58,322 nucleotides of DNA from Thraustochytrium sp. TN22 (GCA_013306675.1 JABLUY010000227.1:1-58322); one strand, 5' to 3'; numbered from the stretch's first letter, positions 31,760 to 41,655 are shown. Notes: generated from the letters alone by a model not told the origin. Translations and numbers: made by a program.

Positions 31760-32286
31760 TGAGGCGAGGGCGACTCGGAAGCCGGAGGAGCACAACCATG
31801 AAGCGCAAGGGCCGAGCGACCACGAGTGAGCCCTCTTTCTTCGCCACGACTTGATTCCGCCGATTACAGCAGCACGCACCCCAGCGGCATGCTTCAACAA
31901 GCGCTGCTCGCAATGTCGTAGACAGGCCTTCTGATAATGACCAGCTTGTAAAATTAGTAACTCAGTAAGTTCTCTGGTACCACCTGGTGATTGCGGCACG
32001 GAAGATCTCGCGCTGCACGTGCTCCGTAACACGTTCTGCGCAGTTCCCTCAGGTGCCGCAATATGGGGACGCCGGGACTTGCCAGCGTGCCGACGACAAC
32101 GGCGCGCAATCAGCAACTCGCCGCGTCTGCGTCGCGCTCCAGCAAACGCGCTTGCTCTGGCCGACTCGGCGCGCCGCCCGTCGCCGCCCGCGCCGCCTCG
32201 CCGTGCTCGCGAGCTCCGCGCCGACAACCAGGAGGTCGAGGAGCAGGTGCAGGCTGGAAAGGCGCGCTCGCCTATTCGCCGCGACC
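31760..32286. promoter_or_regulatory. upstream region of the arsenite methyltransferase
   Basis: 527 bp between two plus-strand genes. Moderately AT-rich around 31930-31980, then GC-rich up to the ATG. No metal-response or other operator recognised. Confidence 0.4.
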
Positions 32287-33773
32287 ATGCCGTGCGGCGG
32301 CAGCTGCGCCTGCGCGCCCGCGCCCAAGGAGGCCGCCAAGGTGGAGGCGGCGCCGGTCGAGACCTCCAGCGGCGGCGGCTGCGGCCCCGCCGAGACCGCC
32401 CCCAAGAGCGGCGGCTGCTGCGGCCCCAAGAAGGAGAACGTCGAGTCGGCGCCCAAGAGCGGCGGCTGCTGCGGCCCCAAGAAGGAGAACGTTGAGGCGG
32501 CGGCCAAGAGCGGCGGCTGCTGCGGGCCCAAGAAGGAAACCGTCGAGTCGGCGCCCAAGAGCGGCGGCTGCTGCGGCCCGGCCTCGGAAGCCAAGGGCGA
32601 GGAGGCGGTACAGGACTCGGTCAAGGAGTACTATGGCAAGGTACTGTCCAAGAGCGGCGACCTCAAGACGAACGCGTGCTGCTCGATGGACGGAGCGCAG
32701 CGGCTCAAGGACGCGCTCAAGAACGTGCACAGCGAGGTGCTGGCCAAGTACTACGGCTGCGGGTCCGTGGACCTGGACGTGGTGGAAAAGACGCGCATCC
32801 TGGACCTTGGCTCGGGCAGCGGCCGCGACGTCTATGTGCTGTCGCAGTGGGTCGGCCCCGAGGGCCACGTCGTGGGCGTGGACATGACCGACGAGCAGCT
32901 CGAGGTCGCGCGCAAGCACCAGGAGTTCCACCGTGAGCGCTTCGGCCATGCCTCTTCCAACGTCACCTTCCTCAAGGGCTACCTCGAGCGCCTCGACGAC
33001 CTGGACCTCGCGCCGGGCTCCTTTGACATCATCACCTCCAACTGCGTCATTAATCTCTGCCCGGACAAGCCGGCCGTGCTCAAGCAGGCCTACGAGCTGC
33101 TCAAGGACGGCGGCATGATGGAGTTTTCCGACGTGTACGCTGCGCGCCGCGTGCCCGACGTAAGTTCTTGTTTTCCCTTGATGCCCGTGCCCCGCTTCTT
33201 TTTGCATGCTAACGCCGCATCGTGTCTTCCTTCCTACGCGCCGCGCCACAGGAGCTGCGCAAGGACCCGGTGCTGTGGGGTGAGTGCCTCAGCGGCGCGC
33301 TCTACTGGCAGGACTTTGAGCGCATTGCCATGGAGTGCGGCTTTGGCCGCCCGCTCATTGCCAAGGATTCGGTCATCACCATCGAGAACAAGAAGCTCGA
33401 GGAGAAGATCGGCCACATTGACTTCTTCAGCGTCACCTACCGCCTCATCAAGTTGCCCGCCGGCGTCCTCGAGCCCACCGAGGAGGACTACGGTCAGGCA
33501 GTGGTGTACAACGGCACCATCCCGCTGCGGGAGCACGAGTGGACGCTCAGCAACGATGCCGTCTTCGCAACCGGCAAGGTCACGCCCGTCAGCGGCAACA
33601 CTTTTGCCACCCTGCAGCGCTCCCGCTTCGCCCCGCATTTCACCTTTGTCGGCGACACCTCGCGCCACTTCGGCCCCTTTCAGCCTTCCGGCCGCAAGCT
33701 GCCCTTTGTCTCCGCACGCCCTTCGGCCAACGTCGCCACCACACCCGTCGGTGGCGACAGCTGCTGCAGCTAG
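32287..33773 (+). CDS. AS3MT: arsenite S-adenosylmethionine methyltransferase with N-terminal CCGP repeats
   Basis: Two exons (32287-33159 and 33252-33773), 464 residues. Methylates trivalent arsenic using SAM. The SAM pocket ILDLGSGSGRDVYVLSQ begins at about 171. All four arsenic-handling cysteines of AS3MT/ArsM enzymes are in place: C131 or C132 (TNACC), C158 (YYGCG), C253 (SNCVINL) and C303 (WGECLSGALYW). The 158-253-303 spacing equals that of human C61-C156-C206. Joining the exons gives ...RRVPD/ELRKDPVLWGEC..., which reads straight through the family pattern. Unusual is the N-terminus: MPCGGSCACAP, then four 17-residue repeats KSGGCCGPKKEN.E.. (about 40-107). The last residues are DSCCS. 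Animal enzymes carry one similar GGCCG motif near the C-terminus; here it is amplified at the other end, presumably to capture thiol-reactive As(III). Probably cytosolic arsenic detoxification. Confidence 0.95.
32404..32607 (+). repeat. 51-bp coding repeat, 4 copies (GGCCGPKK units)
   Basis: Units start at 32404, 32455, 32506 and 32557 with AAGAGCGGCGGCTGCTGCGG. Period 51 bp (17 codons) keeps the frame. Each encodes a Cys-Cys pair; the fourth unit diverges after GGCCGP. Confidence 0.95.
33160..33251 (+). other. spliceosomal intron in the arsenite methyltransferase gene
   Basis: 92 nt, phase 0, 5' site GAC|GTAAGT and 3' site CCACAG|GAG. Needed because the frame changes between the conserved blocks on either side, and removing it restores the conserved order (DVYAARRVPD then ELRKDPVLWGEC). 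The only intron I can place with confidence in this window. Confidence 0.9.
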
Positions 33774-34555
33774 CTAGCTAGCTTACCGTCAGTCAGAGTG
33801 AGAGTGCTCTCATGAAGAGCGCAAAGCCATCCTCAGGTCTGGGAGTGATGACTTCAAGTCACACACAATGCAGAGCATGCTCGTTCTCAGATTGTTGTTG
33901 CGACACATGCCGTGTCACAACTTGAGTGCTCGTTCTCGCGGTGCAGGTACATCCATGGCCTCACCCAAAACTCAAGTCGGACATTCGCTTGTCGACGCGG
34001 CGAGGCTCCCAGCGACGCCGTCGCGCGCTTGTCGATACACTGCCAGCGGCTTGCTGCATCGAGAGAGGCGCACTTGGCCAAGAAGGCCAGCCTGAGAGGT
34101 TCACTGCAACAGCAGAAACTGGCGTGCTTGTCCACGACGTCCGTCCGCTCGCGAGAAGGCTCTCTCGCCTCTGGCCAGAGAGCGTCGCGTAGGCCACTAC
34201 GCCCGAGTCGGGCCGGGAGGGAGGACTCAGACTCTCTCTTCGGCGAGCTCACAGTCGGGTAGCCCTCTCTCGCAGGCCAACACGTAGCCTCGTGCAGCAA
34301 TCGCCATGCGGCCGCCAGCCCGCCCGCCCGCCCGCCAGCCTGCACCGTGACCGTGACCGGCATGGGAAAAATCCGGCGGCGGCGGCGACGGTGGCCCGTC
34401 GTGGCCTGCAGATCATCAACGTCGAGGCGGCGGCGGCGGCAGCGGCGGTGGCGGCGGCGGCGGCGGCGGGTGCGACGGTGCGCTTCTGTCAGGAGCGGCA
34501 CGAGCCTGGCGCAGCGAGCAGGCGTCACGGTGCAGGCAAGGGGAAAAGGAGGTCG
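33774..34555. other. spacer / 5' region of the zinc-finger repeat gene
   Basis: About 780 bp without a supportable gene. The last 260 bp stay open in the frame of the next gene and contain GGC/GCGGCGG runs encoding poly-Ala, but have no in-frame ATG before 34556, so they are taken as 5' UTR. Confidence 0.4.
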
Positions 34556-35995
34556 ATGGCGCCGCCTCCGGCCGCGAGCGCACTCCTCGCTTGGCTACGC
34601 CACGGCTCGCGGCAGGCGAGCGCGTCCCCGGCAGGCGCGCGAAAGAGGGACCGCCGCGGCCGGGCCGCGGAGCAACACGAGGTCGTGGACCTGGCAAGCG
34701 AGTCAGAGGAGGACTCGGAGAATCTGCCAGACACGCGCACGAAACGTGCCAAGATCGACCAGGACGCCGTCTCCGTTGGAGCAGCAGGCGGACTCGGTGA
34801 AGAAGTCTTGGGCGAGTTTGGGGCGAGCGCATCCTCCCGTGAGGATGAATTCATAAAGCTCGAACCGCAAGGTCTTTTGAGCCATTTCGTTGAGGCGAGC
34901 GAGCTCGACGACGAATATTGCAGCAACTTTGTGAAGATCGAGACGATCGTGGCTGTCGACGACGCACTGCAAAAGCTTAAATCCACGCTGTGCGACCCTT
35001 CACGTAAGCGCGAGGGCGGCAGTACGTCTCGAAGGAAGGATGACTGGGGCCACAATTCGGATACCAAGATGGACGGCCTGCAACCCCTAAAGCCACCCGT
35101 CCAAGGGCGATGCAAGCATCAGGACAGTGCAAAATCAAGCAGACATGACGCGGCCGCTGCAGGCAGCGCTCTTCTCTGTTGCGCAGCGCACGGAGGCGGA
35201 AAGCGGTGCGAGCACCCAGATTGCAAAACGGCGACCGCAACAGGCGGTCTTCCCGTCTGTAAAGCGCATGGAGGCGGAAGGCGCTGCCAGCGCTCAAACT
35301 GCGAAAAGTACGCCGTTAACGGCGGCCTTCCTTTCTGCAAAGTACATGGAGGCGGAAGGCGATGCCAGAGCGAAAAGTGCGAAAAGTCCGCCTTGAGCGG
35401 CGGTCTTCCCTTCTGTGGAGCGCATGGAGGCGGAAAGCGGTGCGAACACCCAGATTGCAAAAGGGGGGCCGTAGGTGGCGGTCTTCCCTTCTGTAAAGCG
35501 CATGGAGGCGGAAAGCGCTGCGAGCACCCAGATTGCAAAACGGCGGCCGCAACAGGCGGCCTTCCCTTCTGTAAAGCGCATGGAGGCGGAAAGCGGTGCG
35601 AGCACCCAGATTGCAAATTGGCGGCCATAGGCGGCGGTCTTCCCTTTTGCACAGCGCATGGAGGCGGAAAGCGCTGCGAGCACCCAGATTGCAAACTGGG
35701 GGCCGTAAGCGGCGATCTCCCCTTTTGCAGAGCGCATGGAGGCGGAAGGCGCTGCGAGCACCCAGATTGCAAATTGTCGGCCTTAGGCGGCGGTCTTCCC
35801 TTTTGCACAGCGCATGGAGGCGGAAGGCGCTGCGAGCACCCAGATTGCAAAAGGGCGGCCGCAAGCGGTGGTCTTCCTTTCTGCCAAGCGCATGGAGGCG
35901 GAAGGCGCTGCCAGCGCTTCAAGTGCGGCAAAGCCGCCGCACGCGGCGGCCTTCCTTTCTGCAAAGCACATGGAGGCGGAATACACAGCATGTAA
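34556..35995 (+). CDS. WRKY19-type zinc-finger repeat protein
   Basis: 479 residues from the first in-frame ATG (34556) to TAA 35993-35995. The N-terminal 210 residues are polar, with an acidic patch (ASESEEDSENL), basic clusters and two short EFIKLEP / FVKIETI motifs that look like SUMO-attachment (psi-K-x-E) sites. The rest is ten full 26-residue units of HGGG(K/R)RC-x4-C-x11-C-x-A plus a partial eleventh. Each unit supplies three Cys and one or two His. This is the short zinc-finger repeat named after plant WRKY19 and common in stramenopiles and oomycetes; it is presumed to bind nucleic acid, but function is not established. The last unit is cut by an internal deletion: the protein ends HGGGIHSM, while the next frame continues the pattern (CKTLASSGGRTLCQAHGG) to a stop near 36061. 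So the C-terminus looks recently truncated. Confidence 0.8.
   Translation: MAPPPAASALLAWLRHGSRQASASPAGARKRDRRGRAAEQHEVVDLASESEEDSENLPDTRTKRAKIDQDAVSVGAAGGLGEEVLGEFGASASSREDEFIKLEPQGLLSHFVEASELDDEYCSNFVKIETIVAVDDALQKLKSTLCDPSRKREGGSTSRRKDDWGHNSDTKMDGLQPLKPPVQGRCKHQDSAKSSRHDAAAAGSALLCCAAHGGGKRCEHPDCKTATATGGLPVCKAHGGGRRCQRSNCEKYAVNGGLPFCKVHGGGRRCQSEKCEKSALSGGLPFCGAHGGGKRCEHPDCKRGAVGGGLPFCKAHGGGKRCEHPDCKTAAATGGLPFCKAHGGGKRCEHPDCKLAAIGGGLPFCTAHGGGKRCEHPDCKLGAVSGDLPFCRAHGGGRRCEHPDCKLSALGGGLPFCTAHGGGRRCEHPDCKRAAASGGLPFCQAHGGGRRCQRFKCGKAAARGGLPFCKAHGGGIHSM
35189..35985 (+). repeat. 78-bp tandem coding repeat (zinc-finger units)
   Basis: CATGGAGGCGG landmarks recur every 78 bp (e.g. 35267, 35345, and so on); ten complete units. 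Two classes alternate in consensus: GCGAGCACCCAGATTGCAAA (EHPDCK) and more diverged CAGCGCT/CAGAGC units (QRSNCEK, QSEKCEK, QRFKCGK) at both ends. Confidence 0.9.
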
Positions 35996-37192
35996 AACGC
36001 TGGCATCCAGCGGCGGTCGTACCCTGTGCCAAGCGCATGGAGGGAGCAAGACCCATAGGTAGGACAGTGCTGAGCACTCAGTCTGTGACGCAAGTGCTGA
36101 GTACCCCAGGTCTGAGACTCAAGCCCGGAGCACTACACCTGGGACGCAGACGCTGAGCACTAATCTGCGACGCAAGTGCTGAGCACCAACTCTGCGACGC
36201 AGGTGCATCGTAGTGCGGCTGGTGGGCAGAGGGGCCCGCCTTGAGCGATCGCATGCGCCGCGCCTGTCAAAGGGGGCTGATCAAGTTTAGTTAGTACAAG
36301 AGAACTCAATGTTGACTTCCACGAATCCACGCCAGCGACGTCACGGCTTACACACTCGTTCGCACTGGTCGCCAGCCATAGCTGTGGAAAGGAAGAGCAA
36401 CCAGTGACACTGCGCACCACTGCGCGGCTGCTGACAGTGGGGCGCCCGCGGCCAGTACGGGTGCGCACGAGGACGGCGGCCCGGGTCGCATGCATGCGTA
36501 GCACCTTCGCCATGCCACTTCGCCACGCCACTTCGCTGCGCGCCTCCACTCACGCTCCCATCGACGCCAACTTCCTTGCAGTGCACTGGTAGCCGTGGGC
36601 TCTCCAAGCGTCCGAGGTCCGGTCCCGACCTCCCCATGCTTCTCCTCAACATGCACTGACTGCACTGCACTGCAGTGATTCAACTCCACTGCAAGCCTGA
36701 CAGTGACAGTGAGTCACGGTTCTCTCCCGGACAAGGTCGCGGGCGACCGGACGGACCACCGTGACCGCCCGCACCAGCCACTTTCCGTCCAACGGCGCCG
36801 CGCCGCCGGCGCGCTCGCCTCGGCTCGCCTCGATCTTCGCTCGCTCGCTCCGAGTCCGAGCCCGCGCGGCGCCGAGTCTGCGCGGCGCCAGGCCGCGGCG
36901 CCGCCGGCTCGCCGCCGCGGCCGCCGCGCGGCTCGCTCGCGCGCGGCCGGGGCCGCGCGCGGCGCGAACCTGAACTGCGCCCCCGGCGGCGCGCAGACGC
37001 ATCAGAAGATGCACAGTCAGGCAGGCAGGCAGACGCCCAACTCGACGCTCGATCGCCGCGGCAGTCGCGCGGCGCGGCGGGCGGGCGGCGGGCGGCGCGC
37101 GCGCAGGCAGGCGGCCAGCGGCTGGAGGCGGCAGCGGCGCTTCGGCGAGGCAGGCCAGGCTAGGCCAGGCCTCGCGGCGGCGGGGGTGGAGG
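35996..37192. other. spacer upstream of the NIPA-like gene
   Basis: 1.2 kb without a gene. Begins with the frameshifted remnant of the zinc-finger array (to about 36061) and the 27-bp degenerate repeat, and ends in CpG-rich sequence (about 36790-37190) typical of promoter regions in this window, including CAGG runs at 37019-37031. Confidence 0.45.
36066..36206 (+). repeat. degenerate 26-29-bp tandem repeat, 5 copies
   Basis: Units of the form AGTGCTGAGCAC...TCTGYGACGCA follow each other from 36066 to 36206. Non-coding, directly downstream of the zinc-finger array. Confidence 0.7.
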
Positions 37193-38236
37193 ATGCAGGA
37201 CTACTTCGTGGGCGTGCTGCTGTCCATCCTGGCGGCGCTGGCGGCCTCGGTCGGCGACAATGCCATCAAGCTGGCGTACACGCGGCGCGCGAAGCGCCGC
37301 GAGGACCTGGCGCTCGAGGATGAGGACGAGGTGGTGCTGGCGGCCGGCGAGGAACCCATGTACAAGGACGCGCTCTTCGTGTTTGGCAACTTCTGCCTCA
37401 CCGTGGTCAACACGGTGCTGAACCTGGTAAGCATGGCGTTCGCGGACGCCAGCGTGACCATCCCCTTCGGAGGACTGCACATCGTGCTCAACGTGCCGCT
37501 GGCCTACGTGGTGAACGGCGAGAGCTCCTCGCCGCGCGCCATCATGCTCAACGGGCTCATCTTCGTTGCCGTGCTCATCGTGCTGCTGGCCGGTAACCAC
37601 GACTCCGCCGACTTCACGGCGCGCGACCTGGCCGCCAACCTGCTCGGGCCCGCCTTCCTCGTGGCCTCGGGCTGCTTCGCCGGCCTCTGCGTCACGGCGC
37701 ACGGCGCGCTCGCTTCGCCCAAGGAGCGCACGCAGCGCCTCGGCATGACGGTCGGCGCCGGCCTCATCGGCTCCGCCACGCAGCTCGTCGCCAAGTCCAT
37801 GTCCCTTTGCCTCAAGGACGGCGCCTGGGGCTCGCCTATCACCTACGTCTTCATCCTCACCACCATCGTGCTCGCGCTCTGGCAAGTCTACGCGCTCAAC
37901 CGCTGCCTTGACCTCTACAGCGCCTCCTTCACAGTGCCCATTGTCAACTCGGTCATCATCGTCGTGGGAAGCCTCTACTCGGCCGTCTTCTTCCATGAGA
38001 TCGAGCGCTGGAACGCCATCTCTGCCATTTTCGTGCCCTTTGGCATCTTCCTCTGCGCCGCCTCCATCGCCGCGCTCTCCAACGAGCCCGACCCTTCTGA
38101 GACCCGCGAGCCTGCCATGTCCGAGCTCTCCGCGGCCGCTTTTCACGAGCCAATCGTGCCCAGCTCCACTGACGTCGCCTCCGATGCCGACGGCGAGTTG
38201 CGCGACTCTCGCGTGCGCCTGCTCGACGAGGTTTGA
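37193..38236 (+). CDS. NIPA-like magnesium transporter (DMT superfamily)
   Basis: 347 residues, ATG 37193 to TGA 38234-38236. Hydrophobic segments are spaced as in NIPA/DMT transporters, with about eight or nine predicted membrane helices. The first is YFVGVLLSILAALAASVGDNAIKLA. It is followed by a polar acidic loop (about 32-55) and then ALFVFGNFCLTVVNTVLNLVSMAF, with the family-like VTIPFGGLHIVLNVPLAY pattern. The last helices (NSVIIVVGSLYSAVFFHEI, AISAIFVPFGIFLCAASIAAL) precede a ~55-residue acidic cytosolic tail. NIPA proteins move Mg2+ or related divalent cations across plasma or endosomal membranes; ion specificity here is inferred from the family only. Intronless. Confidence 0.8.
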   Translation: MQDYFVGVLLSILAALAASVGDNAIKLAYTRRAKRREDLALEDEDEVVLAAGEEPMYKDALFVFGNFCLTVVNTVLNLVSMAFADASVTIPFGGLHIVLNVPLAYVVNGESSSPRAIMLNGLIFVAVLIVLLAGNHDSADFTARDLAANLLGPAFLVASGCFAGLCVTAHGALASPKERTQRLGMTVGAGLIGSATQLVAKSMSLCLKDGAWGSPITYVFILTTIVLALWQVYALNRCLDLYSASFTVPIVNSVIIVVGSLYSAVFFHEIERWNAISAIFVPFGIFLCAASIAALSNEPDPSETREPAMSELSAAAFHEPIVPSSTDVASDADGELRDSRVRLLDEV

Positions 38237-40309
38237 TGTTCCCGCTTCTGATGCATTCGCGATACCTCTCGCCCCCGATGCGTCCACGACACGACACGAC
38301 ACTCTTCCTGCCCTCCCAATCAATGGCGTCATTGCGTGCCTGATGGCCGTGTGCCGGTCAAGTTCGCTCTCAGCAGTGCTTTTCTGACAAACATGTACCA
38401 TTTTGCGTTGCAGGAGCTTTTCTGGCATAGCACTTGACGCGCGCGCTGCGAGACTGCAGAGCCTTTTTTGTCCGTGCGGACAAGCCGGTGCAGTGGCTTT
38501 TTGCAGAGAGGATCGCGTCGATACGACTTTCCTTGGCCAAGGGGACCCGCCGGTTCAGGGGCTACCTGCCGAGTGGACCGCTTCTTTTCGTCGTCCTTGT
38601 CCTGGCTAAGTACACCTCGTCAACCTCGTCGTTCGTCAATCGTCCTTCTTACTCTCATCGTCCTCGTCCTTCTTGTCCCCATCCTCGCTGATTTCGTCCT
38701 CCTCGCTACTGACTGATCTCATTCGTCGTCTCCCAGTCCCCTTGTCGTGCTGGCCTCGTGGCTCCAAGCAGTAGTTCGTTAGTCCTCACCGTCGCACTCC
38801 TCGCCCGCATCTCGTAATCTTAGGCCGTGCTCGTCCTTGTCTTTGGGTCAAATTGGGTGCTTCCTCGTGGGCAAATGTTTGCGCGCGGCTGTCGCCTGCG
38901 CAGAGGGAGCTGATCTCCTTCTTGCGAGCCGGGCGCAAGGACGACTGGCGCCCCGGGCGAGGTCGCCGCGCAAGCACAAGAGCAGCAAGCGAGGCACGAG
39001 GGCTCGGAGGGCTGGTCATTAGCGCCCTTGGAGGGTTGGCCATCGGCGCGCTACGTCCGAGCTGGAAAAGAGGCGGACGAACTTGCTCACCTGCGAGTCG
39101 CGCGAACAACATCTACGTCGGTGAGCGCCTGCCTGACGTGCGCGCAGTCGCCGCGCGACAGCCGCGCGACAGTCGCCGAGTCGCTCGGTGCTGGTCTTTT
39201 CCTTCGCCTGCCTCGGTCCGAGTCCGGGATGTCCGAGCGAGTCACTTCCACCGGTGCGTCCGGGGCAACGCACGACGTCAGGCGGGCGGGACAGGGCAGC
39301 TGGTGCCAGGCGCGCCACTGGCGGTCTCCACCGCGACGTCTGCCCGGCTTTGAGCTTGCAAAAGCACTGCCGGGAGGCAGAATGCGTGCGTGTGCGCCAA
39401 TATGCGCTGCACGCACCAGGCCAGGGCAGGCCAGCATGTTGAGTCAAGCGCTTCGCCAGCCCTACACTCACACCATCCATTGCGTTCCACAGGCCTGCCC
39501 ACCGCGCTGCGGCGCCGCGCTGCGGCGCCGCACAGCGCCTCGCCTGCTCGCCTCGCCCGCAACAACGCTCGGCTTCCATCAAGTTGGCTTGATTGGCGTT
39601 CGTGCGCCGCGCGACGCGCCGCCATCCTGAGCTCGGGGAAGCCAAGAGGAGGTCGTTGCTGGCCGCTGTGAGACGCCACTTGGTGCTCCTGCACGCGTGC
39701 GTCAGCGAGCTCACACGGGCCGGGGGAGGGAAGGAGGGGCAGGAAGCTGGCCACCCGCAACGCCACACGTTGCCGCACTTGAGCGCGCTCCGGCTCAAGT
39801 AAGTACATCGTGCAAATGCTCGCCTGACGCGCTGCAACCTGCAGCCTCGCGGCGCGAGTCCATCCACTCACGCACAGACTGCAGCGCACACTGCGCCGTG
39901 GGGGTACACGGTCTGTCCAGTCGCCTTGTTTGGACGTATCACCTGATTCTTGCGAAACGTCGAGCGCCGTGATAGCTTCCCAAGCTGGAGAGAGCTACTC
40001 CCTGTGCCTGACACTGCCGACGGGCAGGAAACATGCGGCGGCGCGTCCATCACGTTGCTAGGCGTCGGAAGGTTGGTGCTGTGAGACGCTCTGCGCTCTG
40101 GGAAGTTCTGTGTCACTCCGAAACGTGATCCGGAGCCAGCACGCCGCGCCAGACCGGTGTGGTGGGGTGATAGGTAGACCGGCCTACGCTTTTCAGCAGA
40201 GGTCTTCGTCCACAGCCGCGCAACGTGGATGATGCAGCCTGAAGGAGCGCATGAGCAGCATCCTTACAATGTCCCAGCGCGGCGCGGAGGCGAGCAGAGG
40301 GCGCGTAGG

Positions 40310-40579
40310 TCAGACTCGGCCTGCGATTACCTCTTGTCCCATGCTCTCGGAGAAAGCCCTGCCTTTGAGATTGATGATGGCGCTGACGGGTGACTTGGTC
40401 GCGACCTTGACCGGTTTCATGGCTTGCAACCGACTCCCTCTGCCTCGAGCCAGGCTGAGCTCGCTGACCGCAATCGACCTCACGGAGCACGTTGAGACTA
40501 CCCCGGCTGCACCGCCTCGCTTGTCCAGGCTCACGTCGACGACGAAGGTGCGCGGAGGGCACTTGACCACATCCCGCAT
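40310..40579 (-). CDS. uncertain small open frame, 89 residues
   Basis: ATG at 40579, TGA at 40310-40312; the frame is open upstream to 40801 without another ATG. The sequence (MRDVVKCPPRTFVVDVSLDKRGG...) is balanced in composition and its first half uses GC-ending codons like genuine genes here, unlike the Arg/Ala/Pro noise in other spacers. Could be an exon or a remnant. I recognise no family, and a plus-strand frame overlaps it. Confidence 0.2.
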   Translation of the reverse strand: MRDVVKCPPRTFVVDVSLDKRGGAAGVVSTCSVRSIAVSELSLARGRGSRLQAMKPVKVATKSPVSAIINLKGRAFSESMGQEVIAGRV

Positions 40580-41250
40580 GGTCGCAGTTCTCACGAAACC
40601 GACGACCGTGCAGCTGCACTGCTCGATCGAGCTTGACCCCAGCCGCGTCCCGAGGTTATCGCAGCGGCTGGCGCTCGCTCGTCGCAGCCGATCACAAGCT
40701 TTCGGGAGCTGAGGTTGGGCTCGACTTTGATCGTTCGAGCCCTGTCGGTTTCGCCCGCCCTGCGCCGCGGCGCCCGCGGCGCGGCTCGTCGCCTGGCTTC
40801 ATCCTTCGGGCGAGCCTACCTTGCGCCGCGCCGCCGCCGCCACCACCACCACCGCCGCCGCCGCCGCCGCCCCCGCACCGCCCGCCGCCCCTTCAGGCGG
40901 CCTCGTGGGCAGGCGATTTGATCTCTCTCCTCTGCCGCGCTGCCGCGGCGCAGCAGCCTAACTACCCTAACCGTCACCCACGCTCGCTGGCGATCTCCGC
41001 CGGACGGCCCAGGGACAAAGAGCTTCGGCTCGCGCGGTTTCGCTCCAGGGCGTCGTGCGCCGCGCAACTTGCGAGCCAGGCGCTCGGATGCCTGCGTGGG
41101 CCTTTGGACTTCTAGCAGCGTTTCGACGTTTCGTCCAGTGCGAAGGTCTTAACGCTCGCGCGCGCATGAGAGGCCGTGAGGCTAAAAGGGGCCGAGACAG
41201 AGATCGAACGGTTTCGTCCTAGTGAGCGCCGCGTGTTCGGCTCTCGGGCT

Positions 41251-41380
41251 CCTCTGGCAACAGAGGCGGCTCCTCCTAGCCCATCACTGGGAAGCGCTTC
41301 AGGGGCGACACTCACATCCAAGCCCGTAAGGTGCCAGAGGACGCTCCTCTGGCTTATCACTGGCAGGCTCGAGCTGCCAG
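41251..41380 (+). promoter_or_regulatory. cluster of three hairpins in a probable 5' leader
   Basis: Hairpin 1, CCTCTG-GCAA-CAGAGG (41251-41266), has a GNRA-type tetraloop. Hairpin 2 is an 8-bp perfect stem, CCAGAGGA-CGC-TCCTCTGG (41334-41352). Hairpin 3 is a 7-bp stem, CTGGCAG-GCTCGAG-CTGCCAG (41360-41380). Located 280-400 nt before the ATG at 41656; a role in RNA folding is inferred. Confidence 0.4.
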
Positions 41381-41655
41381 CGAGCCTGTTTTGCCCCTCC
41401 CATCCTTCAGGGAGGTCGTTGGCCTGCGTCGTGCGGCTCGGCAGCAAAACCCGATTGCGTCAAGCAAACGGGAGCAGCAGCGGTTGCGAGCGGCAGCAGC
41501 GGCGTCATCAGCAGCGAGCGAGTGAGTGAGCGAGCGGGTGAGCGAGCGAGCGAAGCAGGCAAGAGGTGAGCAGCGGCAAAACCCTGCAGCGCAGGAGCAG
41601 TGAGCATCAAGCGGTTGACCTGAACATCACTTCAGCCTTCCTCCCTCACGACAGC

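Larger units (their letters stand above)
38237..41655. other. long spacer with structured leader region
   Basis: 3.4 kb without a firm gene. More balanced in composition than other spacers between about 38300 and 40700. Contains a possible minus-strand coding fragment (40310-40579), a CCG/CCACC run at about 40830-40880, three closely spaced hairpins at 41251-41380, and GAGC tandem tracts at about 41514-41556 just before the next gene. Confidence 0.45.

Noticed and set aside
41190-41232. Possible tRNA T-arm (GATCGAAC) near 41210
   Set aside because: No matching D-arm, anticodon arm or acceptor pairing around it.
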